Assembly (NCBI GenBank): GCA_003402695.1
Contig: QQNC01000005.1
Coordinates: 1-38,069, forward strand
DNA from: Verrucomicrobiota bacterium
GTDB lineage: Bacteria; Verrucomicrobiota; Verrucomicrobiia; Opitutales; Opitutaceae
DNA length: 38,069 nt
Reading direction: 5' to 3'
Shown: piece by piece, positions 1 through 9,195 of the stretch
Layout of the letters: each line of letters starts with the position of its first letter
Position numbering within the stretch: the stretch's first letter is position 1
Notes under the pieces: generated by a model
Seen by the model: the letters and a program-made list of their open reading frames with translations, nothing else
Databases searched by the model: none
Told to the model about the DNA's origin: nothing
Program-made: the position numbers and the translations under genes

Positions 1-1412
1 AGATCCTTCCGATGGGTGACGAACAGCGGGATCCTGGTGCCGTCCTGCGACGTGACCCAGACCTGCTCCGTCACGTAGGGCGACGCTTCAAACGCGACCT
101 TCGCCTGCTGGAAGACCTCGCTTTGCTTTGTGTCGAGGTCGAAGCGCACGCTCGTCGGCGGCGACAGGAACGAGGAAAAATCGTAGAACAGCTCCGGCTC
201 GTCATCGCTCCCGCTGATGCCCGCCACACTGCCAATCCCCGGCAGCGGGATGGCGCCGAGCGGCTGGCCGTCAGCGGCGAACACAGCGAGCCGGCTTTGC
301 ACGTCGTGCAGGTAGTTCACCACCAACCGCCCACCGATGTACCGGACGCTGTCAATGTTGTCGGCGCTCTCCGGCACGAGGGTTTTCCAACCCGCGGGAG
401 CCGGGGACTTGAGGTCGATCGCGACGATCTTGCCGCGGGGCGCACTGAGGTTGGTGGAAACGAGCAGCGTGTCCGCCTGGTTGCCTACGACGCCATAGTT
501 GGCGTTGAAATCGGGGAGCAGTGGCACAATCGGACCGTCGAACTTCGGATGCTGCGGGTCCACCAGGTCGCGGTAGTAAATCGCGTTCTTCGTCAGCCCC
601 GGCTGGTTGAGGTAGATCAGCAGGTAGCGCCCGTCGTCCGTCACCCCGGCGCTGAAGAGCCACTCCGGATGTTCCGGCAGCTCAAAGATCAGCACGTCGG
701 CGCTTTGCGCGGTCCCGAGCCGGTGATAGTAAATTTTCCTGTTGGCCAGTTTGCCAAAGAGCTTGTCGCCCTTCGCCACCTCGGGATAACGGCCATAAAA
801 AAAACCCTGGCTGTCCTTCGTCCAGCTGAGGTTGGAGAACTTCACCCACTTGAGATGATCCGCGGCATCCTGCCCGGTCGCGATGTCGCGCACGTAAAAC
901 TCCTCCCAGTCCGAGCCCGCCGCCTTCAGCGCGTAGCCCAGCCACTTGCCGTCGCTCGAGGCCGACGCGAGGCCGAGGGCCACCGTGCCCTCTTTCGACA
1001 GCGTGTTCGGGTCAATCAGCACCCGCGGCGGACTCGCCAGCGTGTCCTGCACGTAGAGCACCGACTGGTTCTGCAGGCCGTCGTTCTTGGTGAAGAAATA
1101 GCGTCCGCCGCGTTTTCCCGGCAGGCTGAACCGCGGATAATTCCAGAGCTGCGTCAGCCGCGCCCGGATCGCGCCACGCTCCGGCATCCGCGCCAGTGCA
1201 CTGGCCGTCACCGCGCGTTCACCGGCGATCCACGCCTGCGTCTCGGGCGAGTCAATCGCCTCCATCCAGCGATACGGGTCGGCGACCTTCGCGCCGCCGG
1301 GATAAATATCGACGACGTCGCCGCGCGAGGCGGCGGGATAGGTCCAGGGAGCGGATGCCGCCAGGAGTGGAAGGCAAAGCGTGGAGCACAGCAGGGGAAG
1401 CTGTTTGCGCAT
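1..1412 (-). CDS. Prolyl oligopeptidase family protein (S9A), secreted; C-terminus (catalytic domain) beyond window edge
   Basis: Minus-strand translation from 1412 reads MRKQLPLLCSTLCLPLLAASAPWTYPAASRGDVVDIYPGGAKVADPYRWMEAIDSPETQAWI..., a signal peptide followed by the S9A N-terminal 'DPYRWME' motif and beta-propeller-like sequence open to position 1. Absent from the supplied ORF track because it has no stop in the window. Confidence 0.85.
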   Translation of the reverse strand, partial: MRKQLPLLCSTLCLPLLAASAPWTYPAASRGDVVDIYPGGAKVADPYRWMEAIDSPETQAWIAGERAVTASALARMPERGAIRARLTQLWNYPRFSLPGKRGGRYFFTKNDGLQNQSVLYVQDTLASPPRVLIDPNTLSKEGTVALGLASASSDGKWLGYALKAAGSDWEEFYVRDIATGQDAADHLKWVKFSNLSWTKDSQGFFYGRYPEVAKGDKLFGKLANRKIYYHRLGTAQSADVLIFELPEHPEWLFSAGVTDDGRYLLIYLNQPGLTKNAIYYRDLVDPQHPKFDGPIVPLLPDFNANYGVVGNQADTLLVSTNLSAPRGKIVAIDLKSPAPAGWKTLVPESADNIDSVRYIGGRLVVNYLHDVQSRLAVFAADGQPLGAIPLPGIGSVAGISGSDDEPELFYDFSSFLSPPTSVRFDLDTKQSEVFQQAKVAFEASPYVTEQVWVTSQDGTRIPLFVTHRKD

Positions 1413-1511
1413 GGCCGAAACGTTGGCCCGGCGCCCCACCGAGGCAAGCGAAGTGCGATCAACGGCAACGGCGGGTTGCCACGCGGTCGCCCGGCGGTTT
1501 TGGTGGTGGGC

Positions 1512-2129
1512 ATGGATGCTTCCTCCCCCGCCACCCGCCTCGCCCGCCAGATCGAGTTCATTTTCGAGGTGGACCAGCTGAAGGAGATTTTCCGCCAGAC
1601 GGTCAACCCACGGAGCCGCCGCGCCGAGAATGACGCCGAGCATTCCTGGGCCCTCTGCCTGTGCGTCATCACGCTGGCCGAGCACGCCAACTTCCCCAAC
1701 TTGAACGTGCTGCACGTGCTCAAGATGGTCATTCTCCACGACCTGGTCGAAATCGACGCCGGCGACACCTTTGCCTACGACACCGCCGCCATGGCCGGCC
1801 AGCACGAGCGCGAGGCCCGTGCCGCCGACCGCATCTTCGGCCTCCTGCCCCCCGACCAAACCCGCGAGTTCCGCGCGCTGTGGGATGAGTTCGAGGAGAA
1901 GCTGACCCCCGAGGCCAAGTTCGCGACCGCCGTGGACCGTTTCCAGCCGATGCTGCTCAACTGCCGCACCGAGGGCGCCGCGTGGAACCGCCACGGCGTC
2001 ACGCAGGACCGCGTCCTCGCCCGGAACCAGCACATCGCCGACGGCTGCGCCGAACTCTGGCGTTTCGCCGCGAACATGGTCCAGGAAGCCGTGGATGCGG
2101 GCCACCTGAAGCCGGGACCCGCAGCCTGA
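1512..2129 (+). CDS. HD-domain hydrolase (YfbR/HDDC2-like 5'-nucleotidase family)
   Basis: In-frame Met at 1512 within ORF 12..2129; MDASSPATRLARQIEFIFEVDQLKEIFRQT...ENDAEHSWALCLCVITLAEHAN...VILHDLVEIDAGDTFAYD has the HD signature (H...HD...D). Confidence 0.85.
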   Translation: MDASSPATRLARQIEFIFEVDQLKEIFRQTVNPRSRRAENDAEHSWALCLCVITLAEHANFPNLNVLHVLKMVILHDLVEIDAGDTFAYDTAAMAGQHEREARAADRIFGLLPPDQTREFRALWDEFEEKLTPEAKFATAVDRFQPMLLNCRTEGAAWNRHGVTQDRVLARNQHIADGCAELWRFAANMVQEAVDAGHLKPGPAA

Positions 2130-2148
2130 TTCAATCCACCGGAAGTTT

Positions 2149-2259
2149 AGCCACAAAGAGGCACAAGGGCTCAGGGGCTCTGAAGGAGTCGCCATTGCGC
2201 CTATAGGCGCGCGGGAGGGTTGATACGCAGCCCCTGAACCCTTGTGCCTTTTTGTGGCC
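2149..2259. repeat. Nested inverted repeat between convergent genes (31-nt arms 2149-2179 / 2229-2259 with an inner 14-nt perfect palindrome)
   Basis: agccacaaagaggcacaagggctcaggggct versus reverse complement of agcccctgaacccttgtgcctttttgtggcc: 28/31 identical by hand. Inner GCGCCTATAGGCGC at 2197-2210. Confidence 0.8.
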
Positions 2260-2266
2260 AACCACC

Positions 2267-3535
2267 TCAGCTCAGGTCGCGGATCGACCCGAACTCCGGG
2301 TCAAACAAGCGCCGGTACGTCCGCACGATCATGCCGTCGGTCAGACCGGCCAGGTAGTCGCAAATCTGCCGCGCCTTGCCGGCGTGGGTCGTCTCGGCGT
2401 CGATCAGCTTGCCGACGCGGGTCGGCAGGATGTTGATCACGCGCGGACCCTTCTCGACGTAGTTGCTCCAGCAGGAATTCCACAGGTCGAACAACACGCG
2501 CCGCGCCTTGTGCTCGATCTGCTGCAGCTGCGGGCTCTCGAAGATGATGTCGTTCGCCATCTTCTTGAAAAAGTGCGCCTCGCGCTCCGCCGCCGGCTCC
2601 ACCACCAGCTCAAAGCGGTAGCGATTGGTCTTCGCCGCCATGAAGTTTTCCCGTTCCCGCAGCCGGCACGCCTTGATGAAGGCGCCGATTTTCTGCGAGA
2701 AAACGCTCTCCAGCCGGTCGCCGCGCATCGCGTCGAACAGCCCGTCGAGCAGTTTTTGCTGCTGTGGCCCGATCGCCTCGTTCGCCGCCCAGGCCTCGAC
2801 CTTCTCGAATGAGAGCACGCCCGCTTTCACGCCGTCCACGATGTCGTTAAGCGAGTACGCCGCATCATCCGCCCAGTCCATGATCTGGCACTCGACGCTC
2901 TTGAACGAATTCAACTTCTCGTCCGCGTGCAGCCCCTTCGGGATCTTCGCCCCGCCGAGCACAAAGCCCCGCACCTCGACCTGCGGGTCGTAGAGGAAAT
3001 GGTTTTGCGGGGGCTGCGGGAACTCCTTGAAGAGCTTCTTGTACTTCAACACGCCGTCGAGCAGCGCGCGCGTCGGCTGCATGCCGCGGACACTCGTCTC
3101 GTTCTGGTAAATCGTCGCCGTGAGCAGGTGCAGGGTCTGCGCGTTGCCCTCGAACCCGCCCCACTTCACCATCAGTTCCTGCAGTGTGCGTTCGCCCGAG
3201 TGGCCGAACGGCGGATGCCCGAGGTCATGCGACAGGCACACCGCCTCAACGAGGTCGCTGTCGATGAAGAAATCCTCCTGCAACAGCCCGCCCCGCGAAC
3301 TCAGGAAGTGGCAGATGGAGCGGCCAATCTGTGCGACTTCCATCGAGTGCGTGAGCCGCGTGCGGTAGAAATCGTACTCGCCCGAGAGGAACACCTGCGT
3401 CTTCGACTGCAGCTTCCGGAAGGCGTGGGCATGGATGATGCGGTCACGGTCGATCTGGAACGCACTGCGGTAGTCGGGCTTTCGCGCCGCCCCGTAGGCC
3501 TCGGTGTCGAACGCGTTGTAAAAGCGGTTCTGCAT
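2267..3535 (-). CDS. dgt: Deoxyguanosinetriphosphate triphosphohydrolase (dGTPase, HD superfamily)
   Basis: MQNRFYNAFDTEAYGAARKPDYRSAFQIDRDRIIHAHAFRKLQSKTQVF...YRTRLTHSMEVAQIGRS...LSHDLGHPPFGHSGE, typical dGTPase. The ORF-track start (4111) is over-extended. Confidence 0.92.
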   Translation of the reverse strand: MQNRFYNAFDTEAYGAARKPDYRSAFQIDRDRIIHAHAFRKLQSKTQVFLSGEYDFYRTRLTHSMEVAQIGRSICHFLSSRGGLLQEDFFIDSDLVEAVCLSHDLGHPPFGHSGERTLQELMVKWGGFEGNAQTLHLLTATIYQNETSVRGMQPTRALLDGVLKYKKLFKEFPQPPQNHFLYDPQVEVRGFVLGGAKIPKGLHADEKLNSFKSVECQIMDWADDAAYSLNDIVDGVKAGVLSFEKVEAWAANEAIGPQQQKLLDGLFDAMRGDRLESVFSQKIGAFIKACRLRERENFMAAKTNRYRFELVVEPAAEREAHFFKKMANDIIFESPQLQQIEHKARRVLFDLWNSCWSNYVEKGPRVINILPTRVGKLIDAETTHAGKARQICDYLAGLTDGMIVRTYRRLFDPEFGSIRDLS

Positions 3536-3568
3536 GGGAATCGCTTCGACACGAAAGCCAACGCGCCC

Positions 3569-4075
3569 ATGATGCAATTTGATTCCATGCCCCGCGCCCC
3601 GTTCCCCACGGCCCTCGGCACCTGTGCCGTTTCCTGGAGTGAAACCGGCCTCACCGGCTTCGAACTGCCCGACGCGCCCGGATTGGCCGACGCTGCCGCC
3701 CAGCCGCCCGCCGCCATCGCCGCCCTGATCGTGCGCGTGCAACGCCATCTGACCGGCGAGTTGCAGGATTTCGCCGACGTGCACTACGATTTGAAGCGGG
3801 TGCCGGAGTTTCCCCGCGAGGTCTACCATGCCACGCTCGCCGTGAAGGCCGGCCAGACCGCCAGCTACGGCGATATCGCCGCCCGGCTTGGCTATGCCCC
3901 CGGCATGAGCCGGGCCGTGGGCACCGCACTGGGCGCCAACCCGTGGCCGCTGCTCGTGCCGTGTCATCGCATCGTGTCGGCCGACGGCAAAATGACCGGC
4001 TTTTCCGGCCCCGGCGGCGTGAAAACCAAGCTCCGCCTCCTCGCCCTCGAGGGCGCCCAGCTGTTCGCCGAGTAG
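3569..4075 (+). CDS. ogt: Methylated-DNA--[protein]-cysteine S-methyltransferase
   Basis: MMQFDSMPRAPFPTALGTCAVSW...GQTASYGDIAARLGYAPGMSRAVGTALGANPWPLLVPCHRIVSADGKMTGFSG; PCHR(I/V) active-site motif. An alternative start is 3587. Confidence 0.92.
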   Translation: MMQFDSMPRAPFPTALGTCAVSWSETGLTGFELPDAPGLADAAAQPPAAIAALIVRVQRHLTGELQDFADVHYDLKRVPEFPREVYHATLAVKAGQTASYGDIAARLGYAPGMSRAVGTALGANPWPLLVPCHRIVSADGKMTGFSGPGGVKTKLRLLALEGAQLFAE

Positions 4076-4088
4076 CCGGCCGTTTGAC

Positions 4089-4136
4089 GTGGGTTGCTCG
4101 CTCGCAGGCAACGTTGCGCGCCAGTGGGCAACCCAC
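4089..4136. repeat. Intergenic nested hairpin (outer GTGGGTTGC/GCAACCCAC, inner palindrome GCAACGTTGC)
   Basis: Perfect 9-nt outer arms 4089-4097 and 4128-4136; perfect 10-nt palindrome gcaacgttgc between them. Confidence 0.6.
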
Positions 4137-4221
4137 CCCGCCTAACTCCGGCCATTAACTGAGCTACGAGACCCGAAAATCTCGGCTTCGGGGTTGTTTC
4201 GCGAACGAGTACCGCCACACT

Positions 4222-5280
4222 GTGGGCAACCTTATCTCCATGCCTGCCCAAATGATGCGCGCCATTGCCAAGCTAACGCCCGGCCCCGGGGTCCAGATGA
4301 CCGAGGTCCCGGTGCCCAAGCCCGGCATCAACGACGTCCTCATCAAGATCCGCAAGACGTCCATCTGCGGCACTGACGTCCACATCTACAACTGGGACGC
4401 CTGGGCCGAGAAAACCATCCAGACCCCGATGGTGATCGGCCATGAATTTGTCGGCGTCATCGAGGAGGTCGGCAGCAATGTGGTCGGCTTCACCAAGGGC
4501 GACCTCGTGGACGGTGAAGGCCACATCGTCTGCGGCATCTGCCGCAACTGCCTCGCCGGCCGCCGCCACCTCTGCAAGGACACCAAGGGCGTCGGCGTGA
4601 ACCGCCAGGGCGCGTTCGCCGAATACCTCTGCATTCCCGCCAGCAACGCCGTCCACGTCGACCCTGCCATTCCGCTCGACGTGCTCTCCTGCTTCGACCC
4701 ACTCGGCAACGCCACCCATACCGCGCTGCAGTACGACCTCGTGGGCGAGGACGTCCTCATCACCGGCGCCGGCCCCATCGGTTGCATGGCCGTCGCCATC
4801 GCCCGCCATGCCGGCGCGCGCAAGATCGTCGTCACGGACGTCAACCCCGACCGCCTCGCCCTCGCCAAGAAAATGGGCGCGACGCGCACGGTGGATGTTT
4901 CCCAAGAGAAGCTCCCCGAGGTGCAGCGCGAAATCGGCATGAAGGAGGGCTTCGACATCGGCCTCGAGATGTCCGGCAATCCCCGCGCGTTGAACGACAT
5001 GATCGACAACATGTCCCACGGCGGCCGCATCGCCCTCCTCGGCATCATGCCGGGCGCCGCCGCAGTGGATTGGAACAAGGTCGTCTTCAACATGCTCACG
5101 ATCCGCGGCATCTACGGCCGTGAGATGTACGAAACCTGGTACAAGATGACCGCCATGATCCAGAGCGGCCTCGATATCTCCCCCGTCATCACGCACCGCT
5201 TCCCGTACACGGAGTTCCAGCAGGGCTTCGACCTGATGCGCTCCGGCAAGAGCGGCAAAATCGTGCTGACCTGGAGCTGA
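4222..5280 (+). CDS. tdh: L-threonine 3-dehydrogenase (zinc-dependent MDR family)
   Basis: [68 protein letters not shown]... strongly Tdh-like. Start may be 4240. Confidence 0.95.
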   Translation: MGNLISMPAQMMRAIAKLTPGPGVQMTEVPVPKPGINDVLIKIRKTSICGTDVHIYNWDAWAEKTIQTPMVIGHEFVGVIEEVGSNVVGFTKGDLVDGEGHIVCGICRNCLAGRRHLCKDTKGVGVNRQGAFAEYLCIPASNAVHVDPAIPLDVLSCFDPLGNATHTALQYDLVGEDVLITGAGPIGCMAVAIARHAGARKIVVTDVNPDRLALAKKMGATRTVDVSQEKLPEVQREIGMKEGFDIGLEMSGNPRALNDMIDNMSHGGRIALLGIMPGAAAVDWNKVVFNMLTIRGIYGREMYETWYKMTAMIQSGLDISPVITHRFPYTEFQQGFDLMRSGKSGKIVLTWS

Positions 5281-5283
5281 GCC

Positions 5284-6498
5284 ATGACGCCCGCCTACCT
5301 CGCCCACCTCCGGCAAACCCTCGCCGACATCGAGTCGGCGGGCCTCTTCAAGCGCGAGCGCGTCATCACCACGCCGCAGAGTGCGCACATCACCGTCACC
5401 CCTGCGACCGGCTCAGGGCCGGCGGCGGGGAAACAGGTCATTAATTTCTGCGCCAACAACTACCTCGGTCTCGCCGATCATCCCGAGATCATCGCCTCCG
5501 CCCATGCCACGCTCGACCGGTGGGGCTACGGCCTCGCCTCGGTGCGGTTCATCTGCGGCACGCAGCAGATCCACAAGGAACTGGAGGCCAAGCTCAGTGC
5601 GTTCCTCGGCACCGACGACACCATCCTCTACGGCTCGTGCTTCGACGCCAACGGCGGGGTGTTTGAAACCATGCTGGCCGCCGAGGACGCCGTCATCAGC
5701 GACGAACTGAACCACGCTTCGATCATCGACGGTATCCGCCTCTGCAAAGCCCAGCGCTACCGGTACAAGAACAACGACATGGCCGACCTCGAGGCCAAGC
5801 TCAAGGAGGCCGACGACGCCAAGGCCCGGTTCAAGCTCATCGCCACCGACGGGGTGTTCTCGATGGACGGCTACATCGCCAACATGAAGGCGATCTGCGA
5901 CCTCGCCGACAACTACGGTGCGCTCGTGATGATGGACGACAGCCATGCCGTCGGCTTCATGGGCAAGACCGGCCGCGGCACGCACGAACACTGCGGCGTG
6001 ATGGGCCGGGTGGACATCATCTCCGGCACGCTCGGCAAGGCCCTCGGCGGCGCCAGCGGCGGCTACCTCAGCGGCAAAAAGGAAATCATCGACCTCCTCC
6101 GCCAGCGTTCCCGCCCCTATCTTTTTTCCAACACCCTCGCGCCGGTCATCGCCGCGGCGTCAATCACCACGCTCGACCTCATCACCCGCTCGACCGCCCT
6201 GCGCGACCGGCTCGAGGCCAGCACGACCTACTTCCGCGCGGGCCTGACCAAGGCCGGCCTGACCCTCCGACCCGGCACCCACCCCATCGTCCCCGTGATG
6301 CTCGGCGACGCCGCCCTTTCGCAGCGATTCGCCGCCAGGATGCTGGAGAAGGGGGTGTATGTCATCGGCTTTTTCTATCCCGTCGTACCGCAGGGCACGG
6401 CGCGCATCCGCACCCAAGTCAGCGCGGCCCACAGTCGCGAGGATCTCGACTTTGCAATCAAGGCGTTCGCCGAGGTGAAGCAGGAACTGGGACTTTAA
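5284..6498 (+). CDS. kbl: Glycine C-acetyltransferase (2-amino-3-ketobutyrate CoA ligase)
   Basis: [18 protein letters not shown]...[21 protein letters not shown]...[15 protein letters not shown]; 3 bp downstream of tdh. Confidence 0.95.
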   Translation: MTPAYLAHLRQTLADIESAGLFKRERVITTPQSAHITVTPATGSGPAAGKQVINFCANNYLGLADHPEIIASAHATLDRWGYGLASVRFICGTQQIHKELEAKLSAFLGTDDTILYGSCFDANGGVFETMLAAEDAVISDELNHASIIDGIRLCKAQRYRYKNNDMADLEAKLKEADDAKARFKLIATDGVFSMDGYIANMKAICDLADNYGALVMMDDSHAVGFMGKTGRGTHEHCGVMGRVDIISGTLGKALGGASGGYLSGKKEIIDLLRQRSRPYLFSNTLAPVIAAASITTLDLITRSTALRDRLEASTTYFRAGLTKAGLTLRPGTHPIVPVMLGDAALSQRFAARMLEKGVYVIGFFYPVVPQGTARIRTQVSAAHSREDLDFAIKAFAEVKQELGL

Positions 6499-6500
6499 TT

Positions 6501-6929
6501 ATGACCGCAAAAATCACCGCCCCTCTCTGCCGCAAACTCGAGAAAGCCGCGCGCACCGCCGCGCAGTCCTCGTATTCGCCGTACTCCAAATTTCGTGTCG
6601 GGGCCGCCGTTCTCGCCGGCTCGGGAAAAATCTACTCGGGCACCAACGTTGAGAACGCCTCCTATGGCCTCTGCAATTGCGCCGAGCGCACCGCGATCTT
6701 CACCGCCGTCGCCGCGGGTGAACGCACGATCCAGGCCGTCGCCGTCTACACGCCGACGAAAATGGCCACTGCCCCGTGTGGCGCATGCCGCCAGGTCATC
6801 AATGAATTTGGTCCGTCGGCGCTCGTCATCAGCGTCTGCAATTCCGCCGAGCGCACCGCGACCACCCTCGATCGCCTGCTGCCTGCCGCCTTCGGTCCGA
6901 AGGATTTGCGATCGCCGAAGAAGCGCTGA
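6501..6929 (+). CDS. cdd: Cytidine deaminase
   Basis: SYSPYSKFRVGAAVLAGSGKIYSGTNVENASYGLCNCAERTAIF...APCGACRQVINEF; zinc-binding CAE and PCxxC motifs. Confidence 0.93.
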   Translation: MTAKITAPLCRKLEKAARTAAQSSYSPYSKFRVGAAVLAGSGKIYSGTNVENASYGLCNCAERTAIFTAVAAGERTIQAVAVYTPTKMATAPCGACRQVINEFGPSALVISVCNSAERTATTLDRLLPAAFGPKDLRSPKKR

Positions 6930-6948
6930 CCCCTCGCGGCGGGACCGA

Positions 6949-7341
6949 CTACAACATCTGTCGGTGTCCCGCAGATGTCAGAACCGTAATCGTCCGCTCC
7001 AGCGTGTCCGCTTTCACGAGCAGATAATCCGTCTCAAACGTGGCCACGGCCAGCAGGCTGATCTGCGCGACCGCCAGCGGCGACGCGAATGACGCGATCA
7101 CACCGACGGTGGAAAACGGGAACGGCCCGACCACCTTTAGCACCCGCCAATCCCGCTCCGCCTTGATCTCCCCCGGCACCCGATCCGCGGGACACATGAC
7201 CGAGAGTTCATCCGCGGTGGACGTGATGCTCACGAAATTCCCCGCCGCCCAGCCCGGCACCGGCGTGCCCGCCGGCAGCCGGCAGACCGCATGGAGACCC
7301 GGCAGAACGACAAACCCGCGACCGACTGACTCCGCCCTCAC
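6949..7341 (-). CDS. ACT domain-containing protein
   Basis: MRAESVGRGFVVLPGLHAVCRLPAGTPVP...FVSITSTADELSVMCP...WRVLKVVGPFPFSTVGVIASFASPLAVAQISLLAVATFETDYLLVK; ACT-type pattern; start overlaps hisS stop. Confidence 0.75.
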   Translation of the reverse strand: MRAESVGRGFVVLPGLHAVCRLPAGTPVPGWAAGNFVSITSTADELSVMCPADRVPGEIKAERDWRVLKVVGPFPFSTVGVIASFASPLAVAQISLLAVATFETDYLLVKADTLERTITVLTSAGHRQML

Positions 7342-8645
7342 ATGAAAAAATCCCGCACCACCGCCTGGACATCCGCGCGCGGCACCTCGTGCTCGGTGCG
7401 GTCACTGAGGTCGCGGATCTTCACCACGCCCTTGGCCAGCTCGTCTTCGCCGTAAATGAGCGCGAGTTTGGCGCCAGAGTCGGCGGCCAGCTTGAACTGC
7501 TTCCCAAAGGCGACTTCCTTCATCGGATAATCCACGCGGCGTCCGGCGGCGCGCAGCGTCTGGACGTCGGCAAACGCCGCCTTCCGTCCCGCCTCGCCAC
7601 CGATCACGCAATAGACGTCCGGCGCCGACACGAACACCGGGGCCAGCCCGCGCTGTTCCAGCAGCAGCGCCGTGGTCACATCCCCGATCGCAAAACCCAC
7701 CGCCGGCAGCGCTGGCCCGCCGAGTTTTTCAACCAAGTCGTCATAGCGGCCGCCACCCGCCAGCGCGCGCAACTCGCCCTTGCGGTCGAAAGCCTCGAAC
7801 ACGAAGCCCGTGTAATAGGCCAGCCCGCGCACCACGCCGAGATCGACCTCGATGAACCGCGTCAGCCCCATGGCCTCGAGTCCGCCCAGGAGTTTTTTCC
7901 AATCCACGAGACGCGCTGTAAGCTTGTCGCTGTTGAGCGAGGCAAAGGTCAGCTCGAGCGCCGCAAAGGTCTTGATCTGTAGAAACGCCAGCACCTTCGC
8001 CTTCAGGTCGGGATCGAGCGCCCCAAACTGCTCCTGGTAGGCCTTGAACGCGTCGTCGCCATACTTCTCGTGCTTGTCCACCGCCACGAGCATCGCCCGC
8101 ACCCGCGACTCATCCAGCCCGAGCGCCTCGAGGTAATAAAACCACAGGTTCCGGTCGCTGAGTCGCACATAAAAGTCCTGCTCGGTCAGCCCGAACGCGC
8201 AGAACGACTGCACCAGGAACGCGATCAACTCGATCTCGGCCTCGGGACCCGGTTCGCCAAAAATATCCACGTTGAGCTGGCGGAACGCCCGGTCGCGTCC
8301 CTTCTGCATCCGCTCATACCGGTAAAATTCCGCGATGCTGAACCACTTGATCGGCCGCTTGAGCGCATTGGCCTTGGCGCCGACCAGTCGACAGACCGTC
8401 GGGGTCATTTCCGGACGCAGGGCGACCTCGCGACCGCCCTTGTCCGTGAAACTGAACAGCTGCCCCTCGATTTCGTCGCCCGACTTGGCCTTGTAGAGCT
8501 CCAGTGGCTCCAGCACCGGGGCGTCATATTCCGCAAAGCCAAAGACATGGGCGGTGCGCCGCCAGAGATCGAAAATGTGCTTACGGCGCGAGAAGTCCTC
8601 AGGATAAAACTCGCGGAAGCCGGGGAGTGACTGAAACGTCGCCAT
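7338..8645 (-). CDS. hisS: Histidyl-tRNA synthetase
   Basis: MATFQSLPGFREFYPEDFSRRKHIFDLWRRTAHVFGFAEYDAPVLEPLELYKAKSGDEIEGQLFSF...LAGGGRYDDLVEKLGGPALPAVGFAIG; class II aaRS/HisRS motifs. Confidence 0.95.
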   Translation of the reverse strand: MATFQSLPGFREFYPEDFSRRKHIFDLWRRTAHVFGFAEYDAPVLEPLELYKAKSGDEIEGQLFSFTDKGGREVALRPEMTPTVCRLVGAKANALKRPIKWFSIAEFYRYERMQKGRDRAFRQLNVDIFGEPGPEAEIELIAFLVQSFCAFGLTEQDFYVRLSDRNLWFYYLEALGLDESRVRAMLVAVDKHEKYGDDAFKAYQEQFGALDPDLKAKVLAFLQIKTFAALELTFASLNSDKLTARLVDWKKLLGGLEAMGLTRFIEVDLGVVRGLAYYTGFVFEAFDRKGELRALAGGGRYDDLVEKLGGPALPAVGFAIGDVTTALLLEQRGLAPVFVSAPDVYCVIGGEAGRKAAFADVQTLRAAGRRVDYPMKEVAFGKQFKLAADSGAKLALIYGEDELAKGVVKIRDLSDRTEHEVPRADVQAVVRDFFM

Positions 8646-8703
8646 TGGGTCGAAAATGGCGAACCGGCCCGAGGCAGGGCGATGCTAATTTTTGCCCACC
8701 CAC

Positions 8704-8731
8704 AAAAAAGGCCGGGCTGGGCCCGGCCTTT
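8704..8731 (-). terminator. Rho-independent terminator of the HU-like gene
   Basis: AAAGGCCGGGC-TGG-GCCCGGCCTTT preceded on + by an A-run (U-run on minus transcript). Confidence 0.85.
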
Positions 8732-8756
8732 GAAAAGAGTCTTGGTGAAGCAGAAT

Positions 8757-9077
8757 TTAGATGCCCGTTTGCAACTTGGCGAGGTCGAGCTTCTTGAGCT
8801 GTTGCTTGAGAATCTTGCCCGACTTGAACTTCACCACGGCCCGCTGGGGAATAACCACCTCAGCCTCGGGCTTGTTGGGGTTGCGGCCGATGCGCGCCTT
8901 GCGCACCTGGACCTCGAGTACACCGAAGTTGCGCAACTCGACATTGCGACCGTCGGCGAGAGCCTTTTGTATGATGTCGAGCGTGAGCTGAACGGTCTCG
9001 ACGACCTGTTTCTGGGGGAAACTGGTCTTTTTGTAGATTTCCAAGACGATCTCTCGTTTGGTGAGGTTGGTGGACAT
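8757..9077 (-). CDS. HU/IHF family DNA-binding protein
   Basis: MSTNLTKREIVLEIYKKTSFPQKQVVETVQLTLDIIQKALADGRNVELRNFGVLEVQVRKARIGRNPNKPEAEVVIPQRAVVKFKSGKILKQQL; HU/IHF core with GRNP motif. Confidence 0.93.
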   Translation of the reverse strand: MSTNLTKREIVLEIYKKTSFPQKQVVETVQLTLDIIQKALADGRNVELRNFGVLEVQVRKARIGRNPNKPEAEVVIPQRAVVKFKSGKILKQQLKKLDLAKLQTGI

Positions 9078-9119
9078 GGGTTTTCCTTTGTTTCGTAAAA
9101 GCCTGTTCCAGACACCTCT

Positions 9120-9149
9120 AAATTACTCGCAGATGTGGAATTGCGTCAA
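9120..9149 (-). promoter_or_regulatory. Candidate sigma70-type promoter for the HU-like gene
   Basis: On minus strand: TTGACG (9149-9144), 18-nt spacer, TAATTT (9125-9120), about 43 nt upstream of the ATG. Confidence 0.5.
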
Positions 9150-9195
9150 CTATTATGGGTGAGATTATTATCTAGCCGACAAACGCCCTTTTTCC

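Noticed and set aside
12-1511. N-terminal 500 codons of plus ORF 12..2129
   Set aside because: Arg/Val/His-rich shadow translation antisense to a clear S9A prolyl oligopeptidase; only the 1512..2129 part is a real HD-domain gene.
4273-5388. 371-aa minus ORF
   Set aside because: Antisense shadow of tdh.
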